From Erwinia pyrifoliae DSM 12163 (GTDB lineage: Bacteria > Pseudomonadota > Gammaproteobacteria > Enterobacterales > Enterobacteriaceae), in assembly GCF_000026985.1 (NCBI RefSeq), contig NC_017390.1, positions 1,910,231 to 1,974,230 on the forward strand: 64,000 bases of DNA, written 5' to 3'. The notes beneath the pieces were generated by a model that worked only from the letters and a program-made list of their open reading frames with translations, searched no databases and was not told the origin of the DNA. Of this stretch, positions 28,721 to 38,427 are shown piece by piece. Made by a program: the position numbers and the translations under genes. How positions within the stretch are numbered: the first letter of the stretch is position 1; each line of letters begins with the position of its first letter.

Positions 28721-29392
28721 ATGGGGATATTTTCACGTTTTGCCGATATCGTTAACGCCAACATCAACGCTCTGCTGGAAAAAGCGGAAGACCCGCAAAA
28801 GCTGGTACGGCTGATGATTCAGGAAATGGAAGACACGCTGGTTGAACTACGCTCCACCTCTGCACGCGCGTTGGCGGAGAAAAAGCAGCTGCTGCGCCGC
28901 ATCGGACAGGCTGAAGTTCAGCAGGCAGAATGGCAGCAAAAAGCCGAGCTGGCACTGTTTAAAGAGAAAGAAGATCTGGCTCGTGCGGCTCTGATTGAAA
29001 AACAAAAACTGACCGATCTGCTTGCCGCTTTGCAGCAGGAAGCCAGCCAGGTGGAAGAGAGCCTGGCTCGCCTTAAAGGTGAAATCGGCGAGTTGGAAAG
29101 TAAACTGGCTGAAACCCGTGCACGCCAGCAGGCACTGACGCTGCGTCATCAGGCTGCTGCTTCCTCGCGCAGTGTGCGCCGCCAGCTGGACAGTGGCAAA
29201 CTGGATGAAGCCATGGCGCGTTTCGAATCCTTCGAACGCCGCATTGATCATATGGAAGCGGAAGCTGAAAGCCACAGCTTTGGCAAACAGAAAGATCTTG
29301 ATCGGCAGTTTGCAGAACTGCAGGCTGATGATGAAATCAGTCAACAGCTGGCGGCGTTAAAAGCGAAAATGAACCGTAGTGACGGTGAATAA
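28721..29392 (+). CDS. pspA: Phage shock protein A
   Basis: A peripheral inner-membrane protein of the PspA/IM30/ESCRT-III family. It inhibits PspF and, on stress, forms membrane-stabilising assemblies. It is 223 aa and almost entirely alpha-helical coiled coil, with the amphipathic membrane-binding N-terminus [20 protein letters not shown]. The start at 28721 has TGAGGAA upstream; the longer open frame from 28571 would swallow the sigma-54 promoter. First gene of pspABCD. Confidence 0.97.
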   Translation: MGIFSRFADIVNANINALLEKAEDPQKLVRLMIQEMEDTLVELRSTSARALAEKKQLLRRIGQAEVQQAEWQQKAELALFKEKEDLARAALIEKQKLTDLLAALQQEASQVEESLARLKGEIGELESKLAETRARQQALTLRHQAAASSRSVRRQLDSGKLDEAMARFESFERRIDHMEAEAESHSFGKQKDLDRQFAELQADDEISQQLAALKAKMNRSDGE

Positions 29393-29402
29393 GCATCGGG
29401 CA

Positions 29403-29424
29403 GGGCATCCGTTAAGATGCCCTT
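29403..29424 (+). terminator. Intercistronic hairpin between pspA and pspB
   Basis: A 7-bp stem (GGGCATC / GATGCCC, 6-base loop) followed by TT, in the 64-base pspA-pspB gap. It probably acts as a partial terminator or RNA-stabilising hairpin that lets pspA be expressed above pspBCD. Confidence 0.55.
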
Positions 29425-29456
29425 GACCCCAGGCCTGGTTACTTCAAGGAGAGTGA

Positions 29457-29684
29457 ATGAGCGCATTATTTCTTGCTATACCTTTAACCATCTTCATGCT
29501 GTTTGTTGCGCCGATTTGGTTATGGTTGCACTACACTAATCGACATAACGGCGGTGCTGAACTGTCACAAAAGGAGCTGCAACGCTTGCAACAACTGACC
29601 CTGGATGCAAAAAAAATGCGTGAACGCATCCAGGCGCTGGAAGCTATACTTGATGCCGAACATCCCAGCTGGAGGCAGCCATGA
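29457..29684 (+). CDS. pspB: Phage shock protein B
   Basis: A 75-aa inner-membrane protein with one N-terminal transmembrane helix (residues 3-24) and a cytoplasmic leucine-rich coiled coil. It works with PspC to relieve PspA inhibition of PspF under membrane stress. AAGGAGAG gives a strong ribosome site. The last codons overlap pspC by 4 bases (ATGA), so the two are coupled. Confidence 0.95.
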   Translation: MSALFLAIPLTIFMLFVAPIWLWLHYTNRHNGGAELSQKELQRLQQLTLDAKKMRERIQALEAILDAEHPSWRQP

Positions 29685-30028
29685 GTCGGCAAAAGCTTTA
29701 TCGCATGCCGCAACAGGGTAAGCTGAAAGGCGTTTGCGCCGGGATTGCCCATTACCTGGATATTCCGGTGCGGCTGGTGCGCATTATCGTGGTGCTGTCG
29801 ATGTTTTTCGGCCTGTTTGTCTTTACCCTGATTGCCTATTGCGCGCTGGCGCTGGCGCTGGACGAAATGCCGCCCGGCGAGCAGGAGCAGGGCAAACCAC
29901 TCAGCGCTCATCAGTTACTTGACCAGTTAAGTCTTGAAATTAACGGCGGTGAGCAGCAGCTGCGACAGGTGGAGCGTTATGTCACCTCGGAAACGTTTAG
30001 CGTGCGCAGCCGCTTCAGCCAGCTTTAA
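29681..30028 (+). CDS. pspC: Phage shock protein C
   Basis: A 115-aa inner-membrane sensor of the Psp response. The PspC domain runs from residues 5 to 62 (YRMPQQGKLKGVCAGIAHYL plus one or two hydrophobic helices). A cytoplasmic C-terminal segment follows (QLLDQLSLEINGGEQQLRQVE), likely helical, thought to bind PspA or PspB. It overlaps pspB by 4 bases. Confidence 0.95.
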   Translation: MSRQKLYRMPQQGKLKGVCAGIAHYLDIPVRLVRIIVVLSMFFGLFVFTLIAYCALALALDEMPPGEQEQGKPLSAHQLLDQLSLEINGGEQQLRQVERYVTSETFSVRSRFSQL

Positions 30029-30045
30029 CCGAATGGGGTACTAAG

Positions 30046-30255
30046 ATGCGTCACTTAAAACGACATGCTCCGGTTCTCAAAAAAGCCGGTAAATTTATTC
30101 TGATTAATGCTATCACCTACGGCCCGGCGGGTTTGAGCGGCTGGGCAGTCAAATCAGTGGCACGCAAGCCGTTGAAAATTTTTCTCGCCTGGGCGCTGGA
30201 ACCGCTGATTCGCCGCGCATTAAAAGGGGCCAGCTCGCGTTGGGTAAAGCCCTGA
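30046..30255 (+). CDS. pspD: Phage shock protein D
   Basis: A 69-aa small, very basic peripheral or single-pass membrane protein (RHLKRHAPVLKKAGKFILIN start). It is the fourth gene of the psp operon, 17 bases after pspC. Its exact role is unknown. In E. coli pspE follows; here no rhodanese-like pspE is present and ycjX comes next. Confidence 0.9.
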   Translation: MRHLKRHAPVLKKAGKFILINAITYGPAGLSGWAVKSVARKPLKIFLAWALEPLIRRALKGASSRWVKP

Positions 30256-30295
30256 TTGACTGACGACACAACCCGATAAGGCTTCTTCGCCACTG

Positions 30296-31693
30296 ATGAA
30301 AAGACTACAAAATGAATTGCTGTCTCTGGTCAATCGCGGCGTGGATCGCCATCTGCGTTTGGCTGTTACCGGACTAAGCCGCAGCGGTAAAACCGCATTT
30401 ATCACTTCACTGGTTAATCAACTGCTCAATGTGAACGCTGGCGCGCGTCTGCCGATGTTTTCAGCCGCGCGTGAGCAGCGTTTGCTCGGTGTTAAGCGCG
30501 TTGCACAGCGCGACCTGGGGCTGACCCGTTTTACCTATGACGAAGGACTGGCACAGCTGTACGGTATGCCGCCAAACTGGCCAACACCAACGCGCGGCGT
30601 CAGCGAAATGCGTCTCGCACTGCGCTACCGATCGCGTGATTCGCTGCTGCGCCACTTCAAAGACACCTCAACGCTCTACCTGGAAATCGTCGACTACCCT
30701 GGAGAATGGCTGCTGGACCTGCCCATGCTGGCGCAGGACTACCTCAGCTGGTCGCGGCAGATGACCGGTTTACTGCATGGCAATCGCGCCGTCTGGGCGC
30801 AACGCTGGCAGCAGCTGTCTGTCGGGTTGGATCCGTACGCTCCCGCTGACGAGAACCGTCTGGCAGACATCGCGGCCGCCTGGACAGATTATTTACAGCG
30901 CTGCAAGCAGGAAGGTTTACATTTCATCCAGCCGGGGCGTTTTGTGCTGCCGGGTGAGATGGCGGGCGCACCGGCACTGCAGTTTTTCCCGTGGCCAATG
31001 GTGGAAGAGGGCGCAGAAACGCGTCTGATGCAGGCTGATACATCCAGTAACATCGGTACACTGCGCGCCCGCTATCAATATTATTGCCAACATGTTGTGA
31101 AGGGCTTTTATAAAAACCATTTTCTGCGTTTTGACCGTCAAATCGTGCTGGTCGACTGTCTGCAACCGCTGAATAGCGGGCCTCAGGCGTTTAACGATAT
31201 GCGCCTGGCGCTAACGCAGCTGATGCAAAGCTTCTCTTACGGCCAGCGCACGCTGTTCCGCCGTCTGTTCTCGCCGGTGATCGACAAGCTGCTATTTGCC
31301 GCCACCAAAAGTGACCACGTCACCGCCGATCAGCATGCCAACCTGGTCTCTTTGCTGCAGCAGCTGGTTCAGGATGCCTGGCAGAACGCCGCCTTCGAAG
31401 GGATAACCATGGATTGCGTGGGCCTTGCTTCGGTGCAAGCCACCCAAAGTGGCCGGGTCGATCATCAGGGAGAGAGCATCCCGGCGCTGCGTGGTCACCG
31501 TCTGGCGGACAATCATGCGCTGACGGTTTACCCCGGAGAGGTACCTGCACGCCTGCCCGGCAATGCGTTCTGGCAGGAGCAGGGCTTCCATTTTGAGCCG
31601 TTTCGCCCACAGGAACTGGATGTCGACCGCCCGCTGCCGCATATACGTATGGATGCAGCGCTGGAATTTTTATTAGGAGATAAGCTGCGATGA
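30296..31693 (+). CDS. ycjX: YcjX family predicted GTPase
   Basis: A 465-aa P-loop protein (Walker A GLSRSGKT at 26-33) of the DUF463 family, described as GTP-binding and linked to the Psp/membrane-stress regulon. Conserved stretches include [20 protein letters not shown] and [20 protein letters not shown]. It begins 40 bases after pspD and overlaps ycjF by 4 bases, so it is probably read from the psp promoter. Confidence 0.94.
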   Translation: MKRLQNELLSLVNRGVDRHLRLAVTGLSRSGKTAFITSLVNQLLNVNAGARLPMFSAAREQRLLGVKRVAQRDLGLTRFTYDEGLAQLYGMPPNWPTPTRGVSEMRLALRYRSRDSLLRHFKDTSTLYLEIVDYPGEWLLDLPMLAQDYLSWSRQMTGLLHGNRAVWAQRWQQLSVGLDPYAPADENRLADIAAAWTDYLQRCKQEGLHFIQPGRFVLPGEMAGAPALQFFPWPMVEEGAETRLMQADTSSNIGTLRARYQYYCQHVVKGFYKNHFLRFDRQIVLVDCLQPLNSGPQAFNDMRLALTQLMQSFSYGQRTLFRRLFSPVIDKLLFAATKSDHVTADQHANLVSLLQQLVQDAWQNAAFEGITMDCVGLASVQATQSGRVDHQGESIPALRGHRLADNHALTVYPGEVPARLPGNAFWQEQGFHFEPFRPQELDVDRPLPHIRMDAALEFLLGDKLR

Positions 31694-32748
31694 ACGCACC
31701 CATTAAGCCACGAATCGATTTCGCCCAGCCGCTCCGCGAGGAGCGGGTGCCGGCGGTGCGCCAGCAGCAGGCTTTTGTCGCGCAGCAGGATCGCTTTGTC
31801 GCCGCCGACCCCGAGCAGGAAGCAGAACCTGAAGGTGCGGGCGAGCAGGCGGTTGAAGCCGCGCTGCGGCCGAAACGCAGCCTGTGGCGTAAAATGGTCA
31901 GCGCCGGACTGGGGCTATTTGCCGTCAGCGTGATCGCTCAGGGTGGGCAGTGGTTGCACCAGGCCTGGACTACTCAAGACTGGATAGCGCTTGGCGGCGG
32001 CGCGGCTGGCGCGCTGATCGTTGCGGCCGGAGCCGGATCGCTGATCGGCGAATGGCGACGCCTGTATCGTCTGCGCGAACGGGCAGACGAACGTGATGTT
32101 GCGCGCGAGCTGCTGGCCAGCCACGGTGTTGGCAAAGGTCGCCCCTTTTGCGAAAAGCTGGCACAGCAGGCAGGGCTGGAAGCCGGACACCCGGCGCTGC
32201 AACGCTGGCACGCTTCTCTGCACGAAACCCATAACGACCGCGAAGTCGTGGCGCTTTATGCCCAACTGGTACAGCCGGTGACGGACCGCCAGGCGCGACG
32301 TGAAATCAGCCGTTGCGCGGCGGAGTCCACGCTGCTGATTGCCGTCAGTCCGCTGGCGCTGGTTGATATGGCGTTTATTGCCTGGCGTAATCTGCGGCTG
32401 GTCAATCGTATCGCCGCACTTTATGGCATTGAGCTTGGCTATTTCAGCCGAATCAGTCTGTTCCGCCTGGTCTTGCTTAATATGGCATTTGCCGGGGCGT
32501 CTGAACTGGTGCGCGAGGTGGGTCTGGACTGGATGTCACAAGATGTTGCCGCCCGACTTTCCACCCGGGCAGCGCAGGGAATCGGTGCCGGCCTGTTAAC
32601 CGCCCGTTTGGGCATCAAAGCGATGGAGCTTTGCCGCCCGCTACCGTGGCTGGAAGGGGATAAACCGCGCCTCGGTGACTTCCGCAGCGAACTAATGGGG
32701 CAGTTGAAAGAAAGCCTGCAACGCGGCGCAAAGAAACCGCAGTCATGA
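31690..32748 (+). CDS. ycjF: YcjF inner-membrane protein (DUF697)
   Basis: A 352-aa protein with a charged, disordered N-terminus (residues 1-65). A hydrophobic pair of helices follows (about 70-117), then a soluble segment, then the DUF697 region with further hydrophobic helices. It is coupled to ycjX by a 4-base overlap and is the usual partner of YcjX. The function is unknown beyond co-regulation with the psp genes. Confidence 0.93.
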   Translation: MNAPIKPRIDFAQPLREERVPAVRQQQAFVAQQDRFVAADPEQEAEPEGAGEQAVEAALRPKRSLWRKMVSAGLGLFAVSVIAQGGQWLHQAWTTQDWIALGGGAAGALIVAAGAGSLIGEWRRLYRLRERADERDVARELLASHGVGKGRPFCEKLAQQAGLEAGHPALQRWHASLHETHNDREVVALYAQLVQPVTDRQARREISRCAAESTLLIAVSPLALVDMAFIAWRNLRLVNRIAALYGIELGYFSRISLFRLVLLNMAFAGASELVREVGLDWMSQDVAARLSTRAAQGIGAGLLTARLGIKAMELCRPLPWLEGDKPRLGDFRSELMGQLKESLQRGAKKPQS

Positions 32749-32751
32749 CGC

Positions 32752-32769
32752 TGTCAACTATTCATGACA
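32752..32769. promoter_or_regulatory. TyrR box upstream of tyrR
   Basis: TGTCAACTATTCATGACA has the TyrR-box form TGT-N12-ACA with inverted symmetry (consensus TGTAAA-N6-TTTACA). It lies 78 bases before the tyrR start. tyrR is autorepressed in E. coli, which fits. Confidence 0.6.
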
Positions 32770-32846
32770 GATAGCTTCTGACCCGACGAGGGATAGAGTA
32801 TTATCTGCGGACAGGCTTTGCACGGTGAAAATAAAGGTTACCCCAC

Positions 32847-34412
32847 ATGCGTCTCGAAGTTTTCTGCCAGGACCGGATTGGTCTGACTCGCGAACTGCTG
32901 GATCTGCTGGTCGAACGCAGTATCGATCTGCGCGGCATCGAAATTGCCGCCATTGGCCGCATTTACCTCAATTTTTCTAATGTCGGTTTTGAACAGTTCA
33001 GCCAGCTAATGGCGGATATCCGCCGTATTGCCAGCGTTACCGATGTTCGTACCATCTCATATCTTCCCTCAGAACGTGAGCATCGAGCGCTCAGTGCGCT
33101 GCTGGTTGCCCTGCCGGAACCGGTTTTCTCCATTGATTTAAAGAGCAAAATAGAAATTGCCAATCCCGCCGCGCAGACGCTGTTTGCACTTAACCAAGAA
33201 AAAATGCGCAACTATAACGCGGGGGCGCTGATTCCCGGCTTCAATTTTCAGCGCTGGCTTGACGGCGATCGAATCAACCCGGAGGCACATCATGTTGTGT
33301 TACAGGGGCGAGACTTTCTGATGGAAGTCACGCCTGTTTATGCCCGGGATGAAGAACAGTTAACCCCCAATCCTGTCGGGGGAGTGATCCTGCTAAAATC
33401 GACGGCGCGTATGGGCCAGCAGCTGCAAAACCTGGCGGTCAACGACGACAGCGATTTTCAACATATTGTCGCGGTTAGCCCGAAGATGCGTCAGGTGGTG
33501 GAGCAGGCACGTAAGCTGGCAATGCTGGATGCGCCTCTGCTGATAGTCGGAGATACCGGCACCGGTAAAGATATGCTGGCCGCCGCCTGTCATCTGCGCA
33601 GCGCGCGAGGTAAAAAGCCGTTTCTCGCCCTTAACTGCGCCTCACTGCCGGATGATGTGGCGGAAAGTGAGCTGTTTGGTCACGCGGCGGGAGCCTATCC
33701 GAACGCACTGCAAGGTAAAAAAGGCTTTTTCGAGCAGGCGAGCGGAGGCTCGGTGCTGCTGGACGAGATCGGTGAAATGTCGCCGCGTATGCAGACCAAG
33801 CTGTTGCGCTTTCTTAACGATGGTACCTTCAGGCGTGTGGGTGAAGATCATGAAATGCATGTTGATGTGCGGGTCATCTGCGCCACTCAAAAGAACCTGA
33901 TGGAGCTGGTACAACGGGGAGAATTTCGAGAAGATCTGTTCTATCGGCTCAACGTGTTAACGCTTAATCTACCGCCGTTGCGCGACCGTCCGCAGGATAT
34001 TATGCCGCTAACCGACATGTTTGTTGCCCGTTTTGCTGACGAACTCGGCGTGGCAAGGCCTGAGATCTCTTCGCAGCTGAATGCGTTTCTTACCCGTTAC
34101 GCCTGGCCTGGTAACGTACGCCAGTTAAAGAACTCGCTGTATCGGGCGTTAACCCAGCTGGAGGGTGATGAGTTGCATCCGCATGATATTGTGCTGCCGG
34201 AGCAGGCAATGGCGCTACCGCTGGGAGAAGAAGTGATTGAAGGCACGCTGGATGAGATAACCAGCCGCTTTGAGTGTTCGATATTGACCCGACTCTATCT
34301 ATCCTACCCCAGCACGCGCAAGCTGGCTAAACGCCTGGGGGTTTCCCATACTGCCATTGCTAATAAGTTGCGTGAGTATGGCATCAGCCAGAAAAAAAAC
34401 GACGCGGAATAA
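32847..34412 (+). CDS. tyrR: Transcriptional regulator of aromatic amino acid genes TyrR
   Basis: TyrR represses or activates genes for aromatic amino acid synthesis and transport in response to tyrosine, phenylalanine and tryptophan. The 521-aa protein has an N-terminal ACT domain (1-70), a PAS domain (about 80-190), an AAA+ domain (Walker A GDTGTGKD at 235-242) and a C-terminal helix-turn-helix (STRKLAKRLGVSHTAIANKLRE). Where sigma-54 activators have GAFTGA it reads GAYPNA (282-287); E. coli TyrR lacks this loop, which explains the 8 extra residues. It likely works with sigma-70, not sigma-54. Confidence 0.96.
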   Translation: MRLEVFCQDRIGLTRELLDLLVERSIDLRGIEIAAIGRIYLNFSNVGFEQFSQLMADIRRIASVTDVRTISYLPSEREHRALSALLVALPEPVFSIDLKSKIEIANPAAQTLFALNQEKMRNYNAGALIPGFNFQRWLDGDRINPEAHHVVLQGRDFLMEVTPVYARDEEQLTPNPVGGVILLKSTARMGQQLQNLAVNDDSDFQHIVAVSPKMRQVVEQARKLAMLDAPLLIVGDTGTGKDMLAAACHLRSARGKKPFLALNCASLPDDVAESELFGHAAGAYPNALQGKKGFFEQASGGSVLLDEIGEMSPRMQTKLLRFLNDGTFRRVGEDHEMHVDVRVICATQKNLMELVQRGEFREDLFYRLNVLTLNLPPLRDRPQDIMPLTDMFVARFADELGVARPEISSQLNAFLTRYAWPGNVRQLKNSLYRALTQLEGDELHPHDIVLPEQAMALPLGEEVIEGTLDEITSRFECSILTRLYLSYPSTRKLAKRLGVSHTAIANKLREYGISQKKNDAE

Positions 34413-34464
34413 TGGGACCAGACAGGCAAGGTGCGCTCCAGATAAGGGGCGCACCGCAGAAGCG

Positions 34465-34968
34465 CTATTTCAAGGCTGCAAGAGCCGCATCGTAATCGGG
34501 TTCTGTGGAGATTTCATTGACCAGCTGGCTATAAATGACCATATCGTTTTCGTCCAGGACGATGACGGCACGGGCAGCCAGGCCGCTTAAGGGGCCATCG
34601 ACGATCGCCACGCCATAATCTTTCAGGAAGGCGTGGCCGCGCAGGGTGGAAAGGGTCACCACGTTGTTCAGACCGTCTGAGCCGCAGAAGCGTGACTGTG
34701 CGAACGGCAAGTCAGCAGAAATGCACAATACCACGGCATTATCGATCTCACTGGCCAGCTGGTTAAATTTGCGAACGGAAGTGGCACACAATCCCGTATC
34801 AACGCTGGGGAAAACATTCAACACCTTGCGTTTACCCGCGTACTGAGACAGTGAGACATCTGAAAGGTCTTTGGCTACCAGGGTAAATGGCTTTGCCGCC
34901 TGGCCTTTGGTGGGCAGCTGGCCATCTACGGAAACCGGATTGCCCTGAAGATGTACGGTCTGAGACAT
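34465..34968 (-). CDS. tpx: Thiol peroxidase
   Basis: A 167-aa atypical 2-Cys peroxiredoxin, reducing lipid and alkyl hydroperoxides using thioredoxin. The peroxidatic Cys61 ([12 protein letters not shown]) and resolving Cys95 (SRFCGSDG) are in place. It is convergent with tyrR and divergent from ycjG. A stem GGTGCGC / GCGCACC (34430-34455) lies in the gap with tyrR but has no T run. Confidence 0.97.
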   Translation of the reverse strand: MSQTVHLQGNPVSVDGQLPTKGQAAKPFTLVAKDLSDVSLSQYAGKRKVLNVFPSVDTGLCATSVRKFNQLASEIDNAVVLCISADLPFAQSRFCGSDGLNNVVTLSTLRGHAFLKDYGVAIVDGPLSGLAARAVIVLDENDMVIYSQLVNEISTEPDYDAALAALK

Positions 34969-35085
34969 AAGCTATCCTTTTATTGTTTATCATGTTTAAT
35001 CTTCTTCAGTGTCGGTCACACTGAAAGCATCAATCAATAAAATACCATTACAGCAGCCTAAAGCGAACCCGTTAAGGAATTGAGT

Positions 35086-36075
35086 ATGAGATCAGTAAAG
35101 GCTTATCCGGAAAGCTGGCCGTTGCACAGTGCGTTTATCATTGCACGCGGCGCTCGCCATGAGGCGGGAGTGGTGGTGGTAGAACTGGAGGAAAACGGCA
35201 TTAAGGGGGTCGGGGAATGCACGCCATATGCGCGTTATGGCGAAACTGAAGCATCGGTGCTGGCACAAATCGCTCAGCTGGTACCGGAGATCGAGCAGGG
35301 CTTAACGCGCCACGCGCTGCTACAGCATTTACCTGCCGGAGCGGCGCGTAACGCTATCGACAGCGCCCTGTGGGATCTGGAAGTTCATTCCGGTTCGCAG
35401 AGTCTCTGGCAGCTAACCGGCACCACGGCACCCGTGCAAATTGAAACGGCACAAACCGTCTGTATCGACGTGCCGGAAATGATGGCGAGCAGCGCGCTGG
35501 CGCTGTGGGAAAATGGCGCAAAGCTGATTAAAGTTATACTCGATAACCACCTGATTGCCGAGCGCCTGGTCGCGATCCGCAGCGCTGTTCCGCAGGCGAT
35601 GCTGATCGTTGATGCCAATGAGTCCTGGCATAGTGAAGGACTGGCGGCACGATGTCAGCTGCTGGCCGATTTAAATATTGCCATGTTGGAACAGCCGCTG
35701 CCGGCCGCTGATGATGTGGCGCTGGAAAACTTTGTGCACCCGCTGCCGATCTGCGCTGATGAAAGCTGCCATAGTGAAGACAGCCTGGCTGCGCTGCATG
35801 GACGTTATGAGATGGTTAATATTAAACTGGATAAAACGGGCGGGCTGACGGCGGCGCTGGAGCTGGCGCGCGGAGCACAAGAACAGGGGTTTGCCATTAT
35901 GCTGGGCTGTATGCTGTGTACTTCACGCGCTATCCGGGCAGCATTGCCGTTGGTGGAAAAAGCGCGCTTCGTCGATCTGGATGGGCCATCCTGGCTGGCG
36001 ATAGATGCTGAACCGGCGCTGGCGTTTCACGGCGGACGTATTTCACTTTCCCCTTCATCCTTGCCCGCAGAGTAG
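35086..36075 (+). CDS. ycjG: L-Ala-D/L-Glu epimerase
   Basis: An enolase-superfamily enzyme that epimerises L-Ala-D-Glu to L-Ala-L-Glu, part of murein peptide recycling. It is 329 aa. The barrel carries the superfamily residues: the KVI lysine in AKLIKVILDN, the metal-binding acid in VDANESW, Glu in MLEQPL, Asp in CADESCH, and Lys in MVNIKLDKTGG. The start at 35086 has TAAGGAAT upstream. Neighbouring mppA supplies periplasmic murein peptides, which fits the pathway. Confidence 0.93.
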   Translation: MRSVKAYPESWPLHSAFIIARGARHEAGVVVVELEENGIKGVGECTPYARYGETEASVLAQIAQLVPEIEQGLTRHALLQHLPAGAARNAIDSALWDLEVHSGSQSLWQLTGTTAPVQIETAQTVCIDVPEMMASSALALWENGAKLIKVILDNHLIAERLVAIRSAVPQAMLIVDANESWHSEGLAARCQLLADLNIAMLEQPLPAADDVALENFVHPLPICADESCHSEDSLAALHGRYEMVNIKLDKTGGLTAALELARGAQEQGFAIMLGCMLCTSRAIRAALPLVEKARFVDLDGPSWLAIDAEPALAFHGGRISLSPSSLPAE

Positions 36076-36218
36076 TTTTACCATTTGTTCAGTCAACGCC
36101 CGGCTGCTAAAGGTTCGCACACCAGCAGCCAGATGAACGGATATAAAAAATGCTATTTGCCGGCAGCTACACCGGGTAGCTGCCATATCACAGACTCAGA
36201 CAGGTAAGGATATCGTTT

Positions 36219-37835
36219 ATGAGTAAATTATTGCCTTTTGCGCTGGCTGGTTTAGCGCTACTTATTAGCTATGGCGCGCACGCTGCAGATGTCCCTTCGG
36301 GTACCCAGCTGGCGCAGCGTCAGGAAATCTTGCGCCATATTAAAGATGAGCCAGCATCACTGGATCCGGCGAAAGCAGTAGGCTTGCCGGAGATCCCGGT
36401 TATCCGCGATCTGTTCGAAGGACTGACCAATCAGGATGCCCGGGGTCATATTATTCCTGGCGTGGCCAGCAGTTGGAAAACACATGACAATATCACCTGG
36501 GTGTTCACGCTGCGTAAGGATGCTCGCTGGTCTAACGGTGACCCTGTCACCGCCGCTGATTTTGTCTACAGCTGGCAGCGCCTGGTGGATCCAAAAACCA
36601 GCTCTACTTTCGCCTGGTTCCCTGCACTGGCCGGAATTGCAAACGCAGAAGCAATCGTGAAAGGACAGATGCCTGCCGAAAAGCTGGGCGTCAGCGCTAT
36701 TGATGCCACCCACCTGAAAGTCACCCTTGATAAGCCAGTTCCCTGGTTTGTCAGTCTGACGGCTAATTTCAGCCTGTTCCCGGTGCCACAAAAAGCCATA
36801 GCGCAAAATGGCGAACGGTGGACGCGTCCCGGCAATCTGGTGGGTAACGGGGCCTATCAGTTAGCTAGCCGGGTGGTGAATGAAAAGCTGGAGCTGATAA
36901 AGAACCGGTATTACTGGGACAACGCCCACACGGTACTGACTAAAGTGACCTTTGTTCCGATTCGTGAAGAGTCCAGCACCACCAAACGTTACCGCGCCGG
37001 GGGGATTGATATCACCGAGTCCTTCCCGAAAGAGCTATATGGACTGCTGAAGAAACAGCTTGCTGGCGAGATTTATACCCCAGACCAGCTCGGAACTTAT
37101 TATTATGCGTTCAACACGCAGAAGGGGCCGACCGCCGATGTGCGCGTTCGTAAGGCACTGTCCTGGACGATTGATCGTCAGGTGATTGCCGATAAGGTAC
37201 TGGGTAGCGGAGAAAAACCAGCCTGGCATTTTACACCGGATGTGACCGCCGGTTTCCACCCGCAACCGGGCTTTATCGAACAGCATAATCAGGAAGTATT
37301 AAATGCTCAGGCCAAAGCGCTGCTGGCCGCAGCCGGTTACGGTCCCGATCGTCCGCTTGATTTGATCCTGCTGTATAACACCTCCGAAAACAATAAGAAG
37401 CTGGCTATCGCGGCGGCTTCGATGTGGAAGAAAAACCTCGGTGTGAATGTCAAACTACAGAATCAGGAATGGAAAACCTATATCGATAGCCGTAACAGAG
37501 GTCATTTTGATGTTATCCGCGCCTCATGGGTGGGGGATTATAATGAACCTTCGACCTTCCTGAGTCTTCTGACCTCGACGCACAGCGGCAATATTGCCCG
37601 CTTCAGCAACAGCGAGTATGACGGCCTGCTGCTAAAAGCCAGTCGCGAGACCGATGACCGACTGCGTAATGATGACTACATTCGTGCGGAGCAGATTATC
37701 GCCGACCAGGCACCCATTGCCCCGGTCTATCAGTTCACCAACGCCAGGCTGATCAAGCCTTATGTGAAAGGCTATCCGATAACCAATCCGGAAGATGTCG
37801 CGTACAGCCGGACAATGTATATCCTGAAGCACTAA
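36219..37835 (+). CDS. mppA: Periplasmic murein tripeptide-binding protein MppA
   Basis: A 538-aa solute-binding protein that captures the murein tripeptide L-Ala-gamma-D-Glu-meso-Dap for import by the Opp permease. It has a signal peptide (residues 1-22, ending AHA-AD) and the SBP_bac_5 family core (HIKDEPASLDPAKAVGLPEI, NGAYQL, YYAFNTQKGPTADVRVRKAL). It matches E. coli MppA along its length. AGGTAAGGA precedes the start. It follows ycjG in the same direction and serves the same recycling pathway. Confidence 0.94.
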   Translation: MSKLLPFALAGLALLISYGAHAADVPSGTQLAQRQEILRHIKDEPASLDPAKAVGLPEIPVIRDLFEGLTNQDARGHIIPGVASSWKTHDNITWVFTLRKDARWSNGDPVTAADFVYSWQRLVDPKTSSTFAWFPALAGIANAEAIVKGQMPAEKLGVSAIDATHLKVTLDKPVPWFVSLTANFSLFPVPQKAIAQNGERWTRPGNLVGNGAYQLASRVVNEKLELIKNRYYWDNAHTVLTKVTFVPIREESSTTKRYRAGGIDITESFPKELYGLLKKQLAGEIYTPDQLGTYYYAFNTQKGPTADVRVRKALSWTIDRQVIADKVLGSGEKPAWHFTPDVTAGFHPQPGFIEQHNQEVLNAQAKALLAAAGYGPDRPLDLILLYNTSENNKKLAIAAASMWKKNLGVNVKLQNQEWKTYIDSRNRGHFDVIRASWVGDYNEPSTFLSLLTSTHSGNIARFSNSEYDGLLLKASRETDDRLRNDDYIRAEQIIADQAPIAPVYQFTNARLIKPYVKGYPITNPEDVAYSRTMYILKH

Positions 37836-37843
37836 GCAACCGT

Positions 37844-37872
37844 GCAGTAAGCCACTGCAGCGGGCTTACTGC
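37844..37872 (+). terminator. Hairpin downstream of mppA
   Basis: A 10-bp perfect stem (GCAGTAAGCC / GGCTTACTGC, 9-base loop) begins 8 bases after the mppA stop. The T tail is missing, so terminator strength is uncertain. Confidence 0.55.
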
Positions 37873-37920
37873 GATGCATTATGCTGAATTAAGCCTTATC
37901 AGTAGCAGACAGGATCAACC

Positions 37921-38427
37921 ATGTTAATCATATTTAGCGGTTTGCCGGGAAGCGGTAAAAGCACCATTGCGCGTGTGCTTGCCGCCCGGATAAGGGCGGT
38001 TTATTTGCGTATTGATACCATCGAGCAGGCCATTCGTCAGGCGGAAAAAGAAGATAAACAGAGGGGGCCAGAAGGGTATTTTGTTGCGTATCAGCTTGCG
38101 TCAGAGAATCTGAAAACGGGATTAAGCGTGATAACTGATGCGGTCAATCCGCTGCGACTGACGCGCGATGCCTTTCGAGATGTGGCTGTTTCGAATGGCG
38201 TGCCCTGGTTAGAGATTGAGGTGGTCTGCCCGGATCGACAACTCCATCGCCAGCGAGTAGAGCAGCGCCGCACAGATATCAGTGGATTAAGGTTACCGGA
38301 CTGGGCCGCCGTCATCGGCCGCGACTACCAGCCATGGCAGCGGCAGCGTTTAGTTCTCGACAGCGCTGAATGCTCTGTTGACCACAACGTTGCCAGAATT
38401 TGCGCCGCGATGGCAGCCATGGCATAG
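37921..38427 (+). CDS. P-loop kinase-like AAA ATPase
   Basis: A 168-aa protein of the gluconate-kinase/zeta-toxin-like P-loop group. Walker A is GLPGSGKS (7-14). A later DAVNPLRLTRDAFRDVA and the lid-type arginines (HRQRVEQRRTD) fit a small-molecule or nucleotide kinase. No substrate can be read from the sequence. It starts 85 bases after mppA, with CAGGATCAACC upstream; operon membership is unclear because a hairpin intervenes. Confidence 0.75.
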   Translation: MLIIFSGLPGSGKSTIARVLAARIRAVYLRIDTIEQAIRQAEKEDKQRGPEGYFVAYQLASENLKTGLSVITDAVNPLRLTRDAFRDVAVSNGVPWLEIEVVCPDRQLHRQRVEQRRTDISGLRLPDWAAVIGRDYQPWQRQRLVLDSAECSVDHNVARICAAMAAMA

